This document shows, one piece after another, positions 25,854 to 34,511 of a stretch of DNA of 64,000 nt. The stretch lies in assembly GCF_003391135.1 (NCBI RefSeq), contig NZ_CP031455.1:7715501-7779500 (forward strand), given 5' to 3'. The stretch's first letter is position 1. The number at the start of each line of letters is the position of its first letter. Both the position numbers and the translations under genes were made by a program. Origin of the DNA: Streptoverticillium olivoreticuli subsp. olivoreticuli (GTDB lineage: Bacteria > Actinomycetota > Actinomycetes > Streptomycetales > Streptomycetaceae). The notes under the pieces are model-generated. The model did no database searches. It was not told the origin of the DNA and saw nothing but the letters and a program-made list of their open reading frames with translations.

Positions 25854-26800
25854 GCGGGACCGTGAACGGATCGCCAGACGCGTCCGCGCCGGTACTCGCC
25901 GCGTACAGCTACTGCGAGGCAGTCACCGGACAGCAGGCCGGTAACTTCAGCTACGGCATCAGGCTTCTGCCGACCGCCAAGCGACGCGCCATGTCGGCGC
26001 TGTACGCCTTCTCGCGGCGGGTCGACGACATCGGCGACGGCCCACTGGACGCGGAATCCAAGCGGCACCGGCTCGAGGAGACCCGCGCCCTGCTCGCCCG
26101 GATCAGGGAGGGCAGGGTCGAGGAGGACGACACCGACCCGGTGGCCGTCGCGCTCAGCCATGCCGCGCGCCGCTTCCCGATCCCGCTCGGCGGGCTCGAC
26201 GAGCTCATCGACGGCGTCCAGATGGATGTGCGCGGGGAGACCTACGAGACCTGGGACGACCTCGCGGCGTACTGCCGCTGTGTCGCGGGCGCCATCGGAC
26301 GGCTCTCGCTGGGCGTGTTCGGCACGGTGCCCGGCGCACGTGACGCGGCACGCGCCGCGGAGTACGCCGACACGCTCGGGCTCGCGCTCCAGCTGACCAA
26401 TATCCTGCGCGACGTCCGCGAGGACGCGGCCAACGGCCGCACCTACCTGCCCTCCGACGACCTCGCCAAGTTCGGCTGCTCCGCGGGTTTCCACTCCGTG
26501 CGGCCGCCCGCCGGCTCCGACTTCGCCGGCCTGGTCCACTTCGAAGTACGGCGCGCCCGCGCGCTGTTCGCCGAGGGCACCAAGCTGCTGCCCATGCTCG
26601 ACCGGCGCAGCGGCGCCTGCGTCGCCGCCATGTCCGGCATCTACCGCAGGCTGCTGGACCGCATCGCCCAGGACCCCGAGGCGGTGCTGCGCGGCCGGGT
26701 CTCGCTCCCCGGGCGCGAGAAGGTCTATGTCGCCGTGCGCGGCCTGTCCGGATTCGACGCCCGTAGCGTCCACCGGCAGACCGCCGGGGGGCGCACTTGA
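25850..26800 (+). CDS. hpnD: Presqualene diphosphate synthase HpnD
   Basis: 316 aa, same fold as HpnC. The acidic motif is seen in YAFSRRVDDIGDG, the second in NILRDVREDAANGRTYLP, with the substrate-binding YCEAVTGQQAGNFSYG block at the N-terminus. HpnD joins two farnesyl diphosphates to presqualene diphosphate. The start GTG 25850 overlaps the hpnC stop, indicating coupled translation of the two partner enzymes. Confidence 0.94.
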   Translation: MSGTVNGSPDASAPVLAAYSYCEAVTGQQAGNFSYGIRLLPTAKRRAMSALYAFSRRVDDIGDGPLDAESKRHRLEETRALLARIREGRVEEDDTDPVAVALSHAARRFPIPLGGLDELIDGVQMDVRGETYETWDDLAAYCRCVAGAIGRLSLGVFGTVPGARDAARAAEYADTLGLALQLTNILRDVREDAANGRTYLPSDDLAKFGCSAGFHSVRPPAGSDFAGLVHFEVRRARALFAEGTKLLPMLDRRSGACVAAMSGIYRRLLDRIAQDPEAVLRGRVSLPGREKVYVAVRGLSGFDARSVHRQTAGGRT

Positions 26801-26882
26801 TGCGCCCTACTCCTACCGGTGGGCGGTGTGCAACCCTCCGGCGATCGCACACGTCACTGACAGCAGCCGAGGGGGTGGGCGC

Positions 26883-28343
26883 ATGACGACACCAGGGACG
26901 ACGACCCGGTCCGAGCGCCGGGGCCCGGACGGGGAGGGCCGCTCCGTCGGCGCGGCCGCGGTGGTCGTCGGCGGCGGTCTCGCCGGTGTCACCGCAGCCC
27001 TCGAGCTCGCCGACGCCGGGCTGCGGGTCACCCTCGTCGAGGGCCGCCCGCGGCTGGGCGGGCTCGCCTTCTCCTTCCGTCGCGGCGAACTGACGGTCGA
27101 CAACGGACAGCATGTCTACCTGCGCTGCTGCGCCGCCTATCGGTGGTTCCTCGACCGCGTCGACGCGGCCGAACTCGCCCCGCTGCAGCAGCGGCTGGAC
27201 GTCCCCGTGCTGGACGTCGGCCACCCCTCCGGGCGGCCGCGCCTCGGCCGGCTGCGCCGCGCCCAGCTGCCCGTGCCCCTGCACCTCGCGGCGAGCCTCG
27301 CCACCTACCCGCACCTCTCGCTCGCCGAGCGGGCCAAGGTCGGGCGCGCCGCGCTGGCGCTCGGCGGCCTCGACCTCGGCGACCCCGCCCTGGACGGCGA
27401 GGACTTCGCGAGCTGGCTGCACCGCCACGGTCAGTCGGACCGTGCGATCGAGGCCCTGTGGGACCTCGTCGGCGTCGCCACGCTCAACGCCCCCGCCGAC
27501 CGCTCCTCGCTGGGCCTGGCCGCCATGGTCTTCAAGACCGGGCTGCTGTCCGAGCCCGGCGCCGCCGACATCGGCTGGGCCCGCGTCCCGCTCGGCGAAC
27601 TGCACGACGTCCGCGCCCGCGCCGCCCTCGACGCGGCCGGGGTGCGCACCGAGCTGCGCACCCGCGCCACCGCGATCACCCGGGGCGAAGGCGCCGGCTG
27701 GCACGTCGGCATCGAGGCCGGATCCGGCGGCACCGAGCGGCTCGCCGTCGACACCGTCGTGCTCGCCGTGCCCCAGCGCGAGACCCACGCCCTGCTGCCC
27801 GAGGGCGCCCTCGACGACCCCGACCGGCTGCTGGACATCGGCACCTCGCCGATCCTCAACCTCCATGTCGTTTACGACCGCAAAGTCCTGCGCCAGCCGT
27901 TCTTCGCGGCGCTCGGCTCGCCGGTGCAGTGGGTCTTCGACCGCACGGACTCCTCCGGACTCGGCGGCCGCGCCGACGGCGGCCAGTACCTGGCCGTGTC
28001 CCAGTCGGCCGCGGACGACGACATCGACCGGCCCGTCGCCGAGCTCCGCGAGCGCTATCTTCCCGAGCTGGAGCGCCTGCTGCCCGCGGCACGCGGCGCC
28101 GGCGTACGGGACTTCTTCGTGACCCGGGAGCGGACAGCGACGTTCGCCCCCACTCCGGGCGTCGGCCGGCTGCGGCCGCACGCCCCCACGAACGCGCCCG
28201 GCCTGTACCTGGCCGGTGCGTGGACCGCCACCGGCTGGCCCGCGACCATGGAGGGCGCGGTGCGCAGCGGTGTCAACGCCGCCGGCGCGGCACTCTTTGA
28301 GCTCGGCCTACCCCGCCGGAACCCCTCGTGGGAGGCGGCATGA
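26883..28343 (+). CDS. hpnE: Hydroxysqualene dehydroxylase HpnE
   Basis: 486 aa FAD-dependent amine-oxidase/phytoene-desaturase-like protein. The dinucleotide fold VVGGGLAGVTAALELADAG and the GGLAFSF stretch lie near the N-terminus; the C-terminal FAD signature is GLYLAGAWTATGWPATMEGAVRSG. HpnE reduces hydroxysqualene to squalene, completing the HpnCDE route. ATG 26883 follows a G-rich RBS 82 nt after hpnD; roughly 30 flexible residues precede the Rossmann strand. Confidence 0.94.
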   Translation: MTTPGTTTRSERRGPDGEGRSVGAAAVVVGGGLAGVTAALELADAGLRVTLVEGRPRLGGLAFSFRRGELTVDNGQHVYLRCCAAYRWFLDRVDAAELAPLQQRLDVPVLDVGHPSGRPRLGRLRRAQLPVPLHLAASLATYPHLSLAERAKVGRAALALGGLDLGDPALDGEDFASWLHRHGQSDRAIEALWDLVGVATLNAPADRSSLGLAAMVFKTGLLSEPGAADIGWARVPLGELHDVRARAALDAAGVRTELRTRATAITRGEGAGWHVGIEAGSGGTERLAVDTVVLAVPQRETHALLPEGALDDPDRLLDIGTSPILNLHVVYDRKVLRQPFFAALGSPVQWVFDRTDSSGLGGRADGGQYLAVSQSAADDDIDRPVAELRERYLPELERLLPAARGAGVRDFFVTRERTATFAPTPGVGRLRPHAPTNAPGLYLAGAWTATGWPATMEGAVRSGVNAAGAALFELGLPRRNPSWEAA

Positions 28344-29479
28344 ACGAGGCGAGCCACCAAGGCGTGCCGCCCCGCTACGGGGCGCGCACGAGCACGACCA
28401 CCAGAGGAGAGACCGTGACTTCGGCGATCCCAGCTGTCGACACCGCAGGCGTCAACGCCCTGCTGGAGCGCGGACGGACGCTTGCCACGCCGGTGCTGCG
28501 TGCTGCCGTGAACCGGCTGGCGCCGCCCATGGACACCGTCGCCGCCTACCACTTCGGCTGGATCGACGCCGAAGGCCGGCCGGCGCACGGCGACAGCGGC
28601 AAGGCCGTACGGCCCGCCCTCGCCCTGCTCTCGGCCGAGGCCGCGGGCGCCCGCCCCGAGGTGGGCATCCCCGGCGCCGTCGCCGTGGAGCTCGTGCACA
28701 ACTTCTCGCTGCTCCACGACGACCTGATGGACGGCGACGAGCAGCGCAGGCACCGCGACACCGTGTGGAAGGTGTACGGCCCCGAGCAGGCCATCCTCGT
28801 CGGCGACGCGCTGTTCGCACTCGCGAATGAGGTGCTGCTGGAGCTGGGCACCGTAGAGGCGGGCCGGGCCACCCGGCGGCTGACCACCGCCACCCGCAAG
28901 CTGATCGACGGCCAGGCCCAGGACATCTCCTACGAGCACCGCGAGCGGGTCACCGTCGAGGAGTGCCTGGAGATGGAGGGCAACAAGACGGGCGCCCTGC
29001 TCGCCTGCGCCGTCTCCATCGGTGCGGTCCTCGGCGGCGCCGACGACCGCACGGCCGACACCCTGGAGGCCTACGGCTACCACCTCGGCCTCGCCTTCCA
29101 GGCCGTCGACGACCTGCTCGGCATCTGGGGCGACCCGGAGGCCACCGGCAAGCAGACCTGGAGCGACCTGCGCCAGCGCAAGAAGTCGCTGCCGGTCGTC
29201 GCCGCCCTCGCGGCGGGCGGCCCCGCCTCGGGCCGGCTCGCCGACATCCTCGCCGCCGACGCCAAGCTCAGCGACGCCCAGTCCGCCGACTTCGACGAGG
29301 AAGAATTCGCCAGCCGCGCGGCGTTGATCGAGGAGGCGGGCGGCCGGGAGTGGACCTCCCAGGAAGCCCGCCGCCAGCACGCCACCGCGATCGAGGCACT
29401 CAACGGAGTCGACATGCCCACCGAAGTCCGCGCGCAGCTGACCGCGCTCGCCGACTTCGTCGTCGTACGAAAGAGATGA
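28340..29479 (+). CDS. Polyprenyl (probably farnesyl/geranylgeranyl) diphosphate synthase
   Basis: 379 aa all-trans prenyltransferase. First Asp-rich motif LLHDDLMDGD, second FQAVDDLLGIWGD, plus GKAVRPALALL. It elongates DMAPP with IPP; in this operon farnesyl diphosphate is the expected product for HpnD. ATG 28340 overlaps the hpnE stop (ATGA) with GGGAGG upstream. GTG 28415, preceded by AGAGGAGAG, is an equally credible start that would remove 25 poorly conserved-looking residues. Chain length cannot be fixed by eye. Confidence 0.9.
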   Translation: MNEASHQGVPPRYGARTSTTTRGETVTSAIPAVDTAGVNALLERGRTLATPVLRAAVNRLAPPMDTVAAYHFGWIDAEGRPAHGDSGKAVRPALALLSAEAAGARPEVGIPGAVAVELVHNFSLLHDDLMDGDEQRRHRDTVWKVYGPEQAILVGDALFALANEVLLELGTVEAGRATRRLTTATRKLIDGQAQDISYEHRERVTVEECLEMEGNKTGALLACAVSIGAVLGGADDRTADTLEAYGYHLGLAFQAVDDLLGIWGDPEATGKQTWSDLRQRKKSLPVVAALAAGGPASGRLADILAADAKLSDAQSADFDEEEFASRAALIEEAGGREWTSQEARRQHATAIEALNGVDMPTEVRAQLTALADFVVVRKR

Positions 29480-29513
29480 TCACCATTCACCCGATCTGAC
29501 AGATCGCAGTCGC

Positions 29514-29542
29514 CGGCCGACGCCCTGACGGAGCGTCGGCCG
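29514..29542 (+). promoter_or_regulatory. Hairpin in the gap before shc
   Basis: CGGCCGACGC (29514-29523) pairs perfectly with GCGTCGGCCG (29533-29542) around a 9-nt loop, in the 116-nt gap between the prenyl synthase and shc. It may attenuate or process the long hopanoid transcript. Confidence 0.45.
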
Positions 29543-29595
29543 ACGGAGCCCCCAGCACGGCAGAGAAGTAATGATCACTGCAAAAAGGGGAAACC

Positions 29596-31575
29596 ATGAC
29601 AGCGACGACCGACGGAAGCGCCGGGGCCCTCGCGCCCGGCGCGGCCGCGGCCAAGGACAGCGCCACGGCAGCACCCCCGCTCACGGCCGCCGAGCAGGCC
29701 ACGGCCCGGGCGGTGGAACACCTCCTTTCCCGTCAGGACGCACAGGGGTGGTGGAAGGGCGACCTGGAGACCAACGTCACCATGGACGCCGAAGACCTGC
29801 TGCTCCGTCAGTTCCTGGGGATCCAGGACGAGAGGACCACCAGGGCCGCGGCCCTCTTCATCCGGTCCGAGCAACGCCCGGACGGCACCTGGGCTACCTT
29901 CCACGGCGGGCCGGGGGAGCTCTCCGCCACCATCGAGGCGTATGTCGCCCTGCGGCTCGCCGGGGACACCCCCGACGCCCCGCACATGGCCGCCGCCTCC
30001 GAGTGGATCCGCGCCCGGGGCGGCGTCGCCGCCGCCCGCGTCTTCACCCGGATCTGGCTCGCCCTCTTCGGCTGGTGGAAGTGGGACGACCTCCCCGAGC
30101 TGCCGCCCGAGATCATGTACGTGCCGAAGTGGATCCCGCTCAACATCTACGACTTCGGCTGCTGGGCCCGGCAGACCATCGTGCCGCTGACCGTCGTCTC
30201 GGCCAAGCGGCCCGTACGGCCCGCGCCGTTCGCCCTCGACGAGCTGCACACCGACCCGGCGCGGCCCAACCCCCCGCGCCCGCCGGCCCCGGTCGCCAGC
30301 TGGGACGGCGTCTTCCAGCGCCTGGACAAGGCGCTCCACCAGTACCGGAAATTCCCGCTCCGCCGGCTGCGGCGCTCCGCGCTCGCCGCGGCCGCCCGGT
30401 GGATCGTCGAGCGGCAGGAGAACGACGGCTGCTGGGGCGGCATCCAGCCCCCGGCCGTCTACTCCGTCATCGCCCTCCACCTTCTCGGCTACGACCTCGA
30501 CCACCCCGTGCTCCGCGCCGGGCTGGAGTCGCTGGACCGTTTCGCCGTCTGGCGGGAGGACGGCTCGCGGATGATCGAGGCTTGTCAGTCGCCCGTCTGG
30601 GACACCTGCCTCGCGGCCATCGCCCTCGCCGACGCCGGGGTGCCGTCCGACCACCCGGCGCTCGTCAAGGCCGTCGACTGGATGCTGGACGAGCAGATCC
30701 ACCGGCCCGGCGACTGGGCCGTGCGCCGCCCCGAACTCACCCCGGGCGGCTGGGCGTTCGAGTTCCACAACGACAACTACCCCGACATCGACGACACCGC
30801 CGAGGTGGTCCTCGCCCTCAAGCGCGTCGCGCACCCCGACCCCGTACGCGTCGAGGCCGCCATCCAGCGCGCCGCCCGCTGGAACCTCGGGATGCAGTCG
30901 AAGAACGGCGCCTGGGGCGCCTTCGACGCCGACAACACCAGCCCCTTCCCCAACCGGCTGCCCTTCTGCGACTTCGGCGAGGTCGTCGACCCGCCGTCCG
31001 CGGACGTCACGGCGCACGTGGTGGAGATGCTGGCGGTCCTCGGGCAGCAGCACCACCCGCGCACCCGGCGCGGCATCGAGTGGCTGCTCGCCGAACAGGA
31101 GGAGAGCGGCGCCTGGTTCGGCCGCTGGGGCGTCAACTACGTCTACGGCACCGGCTCGGTGCTGCCCGCCCTGGCCGCCGCCGGCATCCCCGCCTCCCAC
31201 CCGGCCGTCCGCCGGGCCGTGGGCTGGCTGGAGAGCGTGCAGAACGCCGACGGCGGCTGGGGCGAGGACCTGCGCTCCTACCGCGACCCCGAGTGGATCG
31301 GCCGCGGCGCCTCCACCCCCTCCCAGACGGCGTGGGCGCTGATGGCCCTGCTCTCGGCGGGGGAGCGGAGCGGCAAGGCCGTCGAGCGCGGCGTCGCGTA
31401 TCTGGTGGAGACCCAGACCGAGGACGGCACCTGGGACGAGCCGTACTTCACCGGCACCGGGTTCCCCTGGGACTTCTCCATCAACTACCACCTCTACCGG
31501 CAGGTCTTCCCCGTCACGGCCCTCGGCCGCTATGTGCACGGGGAGCCCTTCACCCCCGACCGCCGGGAGGCGTGA
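29596..31575 (+). CDS. shc: Squalene-hopene cyclase
   Basis: 659 aa class II triterpene cyclase. The protonating DxDDTA motif is Asp397-Ile-Asp399-Asp400-Thr-Ala. QW repeats are visible (QDAQGWWKG, QENDGCWGG, QSKNGAWGAF, QNADGGWGE, QTEDGTWDE), giving the double alpha-barrel of a monotopic membrane enzyme. It cyclises squalene to hopene/diplopterol. Length is typical. ATG 29596 follows GGGGAAACC. Its TGA shares an A with the ATG of the next gene (TGATG), so hpnG is translationally coupled. Confidence 0.97.
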   Translation: MTATTDGSAGALAPGAAAAKDSATAAPPLTAAEQATARAVEHLLSRQDAQGWWKGDLETNVTMDAEDLLLRQFLGIQDERTTRAAALFIRSEQRPDGTWATFHGGPGELSATIEAYVALRLAGDTPDAPHMAAASEWIRARGGVAAARVFTRIWLALFGWWKWDDLPELPPEIMYVPKWIPLNIYDFGCWARQTIVPLTVVSAKRPVRPAPFALDELHTDPARPNPPRPPAPVASWDGVFQRLDKALHQYRKFPLRRLRRSALAAAARWIVERQENDGCWGGIQPPAVYSVIALHLLGYDLDHPVLRAGLESLDRFAVWREDGSRMIEACQSPVWDTCLAAIALADAGVPSDHPALVKAVDWMLDEQIHRPGDWAVRRPELTPGGWAFEFHNDNYPDIDDTAEVVLALKRVAHPDPVRVEAAIQRAARWNLGMQSKNGAWGAFDADNTSPFPNRLPFCDFGEVVDPPSADVTAHVVEMLAVLGQQHHPRTRRGIEWLLAEQEESGAWFGRWGVNYVYGTGSVLPALAAAGIPASHPAVRRAVGWLESVQNADGGWGEDLRSYRDPEWIGRGASTPSQTAWALMALLSAGERSGKAVERGVAYLVETQTEDGTWDEPYFTGTGFPWDFSINYHLYRQVFPVTALGRYVHGEPFTPDRREA

Positions 31576-32225
31576 TGACCACCGGCACGGGTCCCGCGTC
31601 CGCACCGCTGCTGATCGCCTGCGCGCTCGGCATCGAGCGCCTCGCCCTGCGCGGGGGCGGCCTCGGCGGTGCGGCCGGACCCGTGACCGTCCTGCGCACC
31701 GGCATGGGCCCGCACGCCGCGGACCAGGCCGTCACCCGCGCGCTCGGCGACGGCACGGCCATGCTCGACGCGGCCGTGATCGCCACCGGATTCTGCGCCG
31801 GCCTGGCCCCCGGGATGCACCCCGGGGACCTGGTCGTCGCCGACGAGACCCACGACCACGAGGGCCGCATCGAGTGCTCCGGCGTCGAGCTGCTCGCCAA
31901 GGAGCTCGCACGGGCCGTGCCCAAGCGCGTCATCCACACCGGACCGCTCGTCGGCTCCGACCACGTCGTGCGCGGCGCGGAGCGCGCGGCCCTGCACGCC
32001 GCGGGCGCGATCGCGGTGGACATGGAGTCCGCCGCCACGCTCCGGAGCGCCGTCCGCAGGGGCCCGCGCCCCGTTGCGGCCGTCCGGGTGGTCGTGGACG
32101 CTCCAGAACATGAACTCGTACGAATCGGGACGTTGCGGGGTGGAATATCAGCCTTCCGGGTGCTCCGCACCGTGCTTCCCGCATTTATCGAATGGCACCG
32201 ATCCTTACTGCTCCCCAGGAGGTGA
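31575..32225 (+). CDS. hpnG: Adenosylhopane nucleosidase/phosphorylase HpnG
   Basis: 216 aa nucleoside-phosphorylase-fold protein similar to MTA/SAH nucleosidase. TGMGPHAADQAV, ATGFCAGLAPGMHPGDLVVAD and VDMESAATLRSA form the purine and ribose pocket. In hopanoid clusters this family (HpnG) removes adenine from adenosylhopane to yield ribosylhopane. The start at ATG 31575 lies immediately after GGGAGG and overlaps the shc stop by one base. Confidence 0.9.
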   Translation: MTTGTGPASAPLLIACALGIERLALRGGGLGGAAGPVTVLRTGMGPHAADQAVTRALGDGTAMLDAAVIATGFCAGLAPGMHPGDLVVADETHDHEGRIECSGVELLAKELARAVPKRVIHTGPLVGSDHVVRGAERAALHAAGAIAVDMESAATLRSAVRRGPRPVAAVRVVVDAPEHELVRIGTLRGGISAFRVLRTVLPAFIEWHRSLLLPRR

Positions 32226-32230
32226 GCCAG

Positions 32231-33253
32231 ATGGCCATGCCGCTCCGTCAGTCCATCCGGGTGGGAACCTACCTTTTTGAACAGAAGCTCCGTAAGCGCG
32301 AGAAGTTCCCCCTGATCGTGGAACTCGAACCGCTCTTCGCCTGCAACCTCAAGTGCGAGGGCTGCGGGAAGATCCAGCATCCCGCAGGGGTGCTCAAGCA
32401 GCGCATGCCCGTTGCCCAGGCCGTGGGCGCCGTGCTGGAATCCGGCGCGCCGATGGTGTCCATCGCCGGCGGCGAGCCCTTGATGCACCCCCAGATCGAT
32501 GAGATCGTCCGGCAGTTGGTGGCCAAGCGGAAATACGTCTTCCTGTGCACCAACGCGTTGTTGATGCGCAAGAAGATGGAGAAGTTCACCCCCTCGCCGT
32601 ATTTCGCCTTCGCGGTGCACATCGACGGGCTGCGGGAGCGGCACGACGAGTCCGTTGCGAAGGAAGGCGTCTTCGACGAGGCGGTGGAGGCCATCAAGGA
32701 GGCCAAGCGGCGCGGCTTCCGGGTCACCACCAACTCCACCTTCTTCAACACCGACACCCCGCAGACGATCGTCGACGTGCTCGACTTCCTCAACGACGAG
32801 CTCCAGGTGGACGAGATGATGCTCTCGCCCGCCTACGCCTACGAGAAGGCCCCCGACCAGGACCACTTCCTGGGCGTCGAGCAGACCCGCGAGCTCTTCA
32901 AGAAGGCCTTCGCTGGCGGCAACCGCGCCCGCTGGCGCCTCAACCACAGCCCGCTCTTCCTGGACTTCCTGGAGGGCAAGGTCGACTTCCCGTGCACCGC
33001 GTGGGCGATCCCCAACTACTCCCTCTTCGGCTGGCAGCGCCCCTGCTACCTGATGAGCGACGGCTATGTGCCGACGTACCGGGAGCTGATCGAGGAGACC
33101 GACTGGGAGAAGTACGGGCGCGGCAAGGACCCCCGCTGCGACAACTGCATGGCGCACTGCGGCTATGAGCCCACGGCGGTCCTCGCCACCATGGGATCGC
33201 TGAAGGAGTCGCTGCGCGCGGTCCGTGAGAGCGTCGCCGGGAACCGGAGCTGA
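32231..33253 (+). CDS. hpnH: Adenosylhopane synthase HpnH (radical SAM)
   Basis: 340 aa radical SAM enzyme. The 4Fe-4S motif is Cys38-x3-Cys42-x2-Cys45 (CNLKCEGC); SAM-binding SIAGGEPLMHP follows. A C-terminal SPASM-like or extra Cys set is seen in CYLMSDGY and DPRCDNCMAHCGYEPTAV. HpnH attaches the 5'-deoxyadenosyl group of SAM to diploptene. ATG 32231 has a textbook AGGAGGTGA RBS. Five nucleotides separate it from hpnG and from ispG, consistent with one operon. Confidence 0.96.
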   Translation: MAMPLRQSIRVGTYLFEQKLRKREKFPLIVELEPLFACNLKCEGCGKIQHPAGVLKQRMPVAQAVGAVLESGAPMVSIAGGEPLMHPQIDEIVRQLVAKRKYVFLCTNALLMRKKMEKFTPSPYFAFAVHIDGLRERHDESVAKEGVFDEAVEAIKEAKRRGFRVTTNSTFFNTDTPQTIVDVLDFLNDELQVDEMMLSPAYAYEKAPDQDHFLGVEQTRELFKKAFAGGNRARWRLNHSPLFLDFLEGKVDFPCTAWAIPNYSLFGWQRPCYLMSDGYVPTYRELIEETDWEKYGRGKDPRCDNCMAHCGYEPTAVLATMGSLKESLRAVRESVAGNRS

Positions 33254-33258
33254 CCGCG

Positions 33259-34425
33259 ATGGGAACCGCGGGGCCGGTGTCCCTGGGGCTCCCCGCCGTG
33301 CCGGCCCGACCGCTCGCGACGCGCCGCGTCTCGCGGCGCATCCAGGTCGGGCCGGTCGCCGTCGGCGGGGGCGCTCCGGTGTCGGTGCAGTCGATGACCA
33401 CGACCGTGACGGCCGACATCGGCGCCACGCTCCAGCAGATCGCGGAGCTGACGGCGGCGGGTTGTCAGATCGTGCGGGTGGCGTGTCCTTCGCAGGACGA
33501 CGCCGAGGCGTTGCCGGTGATCGCGAAGAAGTCGCAGATCCCGGTGATCGCCGACATCCACTTCCAGCCGAAGTACGTGTTCGCCGCGATCGACGCGGGG
33601 TGTGCGGCGGTGCGGGTGAATCCGGGGAACATCCGGCAGTTCGACGACAAGGTACGGGAGATCGCGAAGGCGGCGTCGGACGCGGGTACGCCGATCCGTA
33701 TCGGAGTCAACGCGGGTTCGCTGGACCGGCGGTTGCTGGAGAAGTACGGGAAGGCGACACCGGAGGCGCTGGTGGAGTCGGCGCTGTGGGAGGCGTCCCT
33801 CTTCGAGGAGCACGGCTTCCGGGACATCAAGATCTCGGTGAAGCACAACGACCCGGTCGTCATGGTCAACGCCTACCGGCAGCTGGCCGCGCAGTGCGAC
33901 TACCCCCTCCACCTGGGGGTGACGGAGGCGGGCCCGGCGTTCCAGGGCACGATCAAGTCGGCGGTGGCCTTCGGGGCGTTGCTCTCGCAGGGGATCGGCG
34001 ACACGATCCGCGTCTCCCTCTCCGCCCCGCCGGCGGAGGAGATCAAGGTCGGCATGCAGATCCTGGAGTCGCTGGGGTTGCGGGAGCGCCGTCTGGAGAT
34101 CGTCTCCTGTCCTTCTTGCGGACGGGCACAGGTCGACGTCTACAAGCTCGCCGAGGAGGTGACCGCGGGCCTGGAGGGCATGGAGGTCCCGCTGCGCGTC
34201 GCGGTCATGGGCTGTGTGGTCAACGGCCCCGGCGAGGCCCGCGAGGCCGACCTCGGTGTGGCCTCCGGCAACGGCAAGGGGCAGATCTTTGTCAAGGGCG
34301 AGGTCATCAGGACCGTCCCCGAGTCGAAGATCGTCCAGACCCTGATCGACGAGGCGATGAAGCTCGCCGAAGGCATGGCGGCGGACGGCGTCGGCCCGGG
34401 CTCGCCCGACGTCACCGTCGGCTGA
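33259..34425 (+). CDS. ispG: HMB-PP synthase IspG
   Basis: 388 aa. TIM-barrel domain (VSVQSMTTTVTADI; VACPSQDDAEALPVI; DIHFQPKY) plus a C-terminal 4Fe-4S domain with the cluster cysteines in SCPSCGRAQ and GCVVNGPGEA. IspG converts methylerythritol cyclodiphosphate to HMB-PP in the MEP pathway, supplying the prenyl precursors of the operon. Streptomyces usually carries a second ispG elsewhere; this would be the hopanoid-dedicated copy. It follows hpnH by 5 nt. Confidence 0.95.
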   Translation: MGTAGPVSLGLPAVPARPLATRRVSRRIQVGPVAVGGGAPVSVQSMTTTVTADIGATLQQIAELTAAGCQIVRVACPSQDDAEALPVIAKKSQIPVIADIHFQPKYVFAAIDAGCAAVRVNPGNIRQFDDKVREIAKAASDAGTPIRIGVNAGSLDRRLLEKYGKATPEALVESALWEASLFEEHGFRDIKISVKHNDPVVMVNAYRQLAAQCDYPLHLGVTEAGPAFQGTIKSAVAFGALLSQGIGDTIRVSLSAPPAEEIKVGMQILESLGLRERRLEIVSCPSCGRAQVDVYKLAEEVTAGLEGMEVPLRVAVMGCVVNGPGEAREADLGVASGNGKGQIFVKGEVIRTVPESKIVQTLIDEAMKLAEGMAADGVGPGSPDVTVG

Positions 34426-34511
34426 CCACCGGCGCCGCACCGCGAGGGGAACCGCGAGAAGGGCCGTGGCGGCAAGCCCGGCCGAGGCCGAGAGAAGAGG
34501 AGGGGGCTCGC

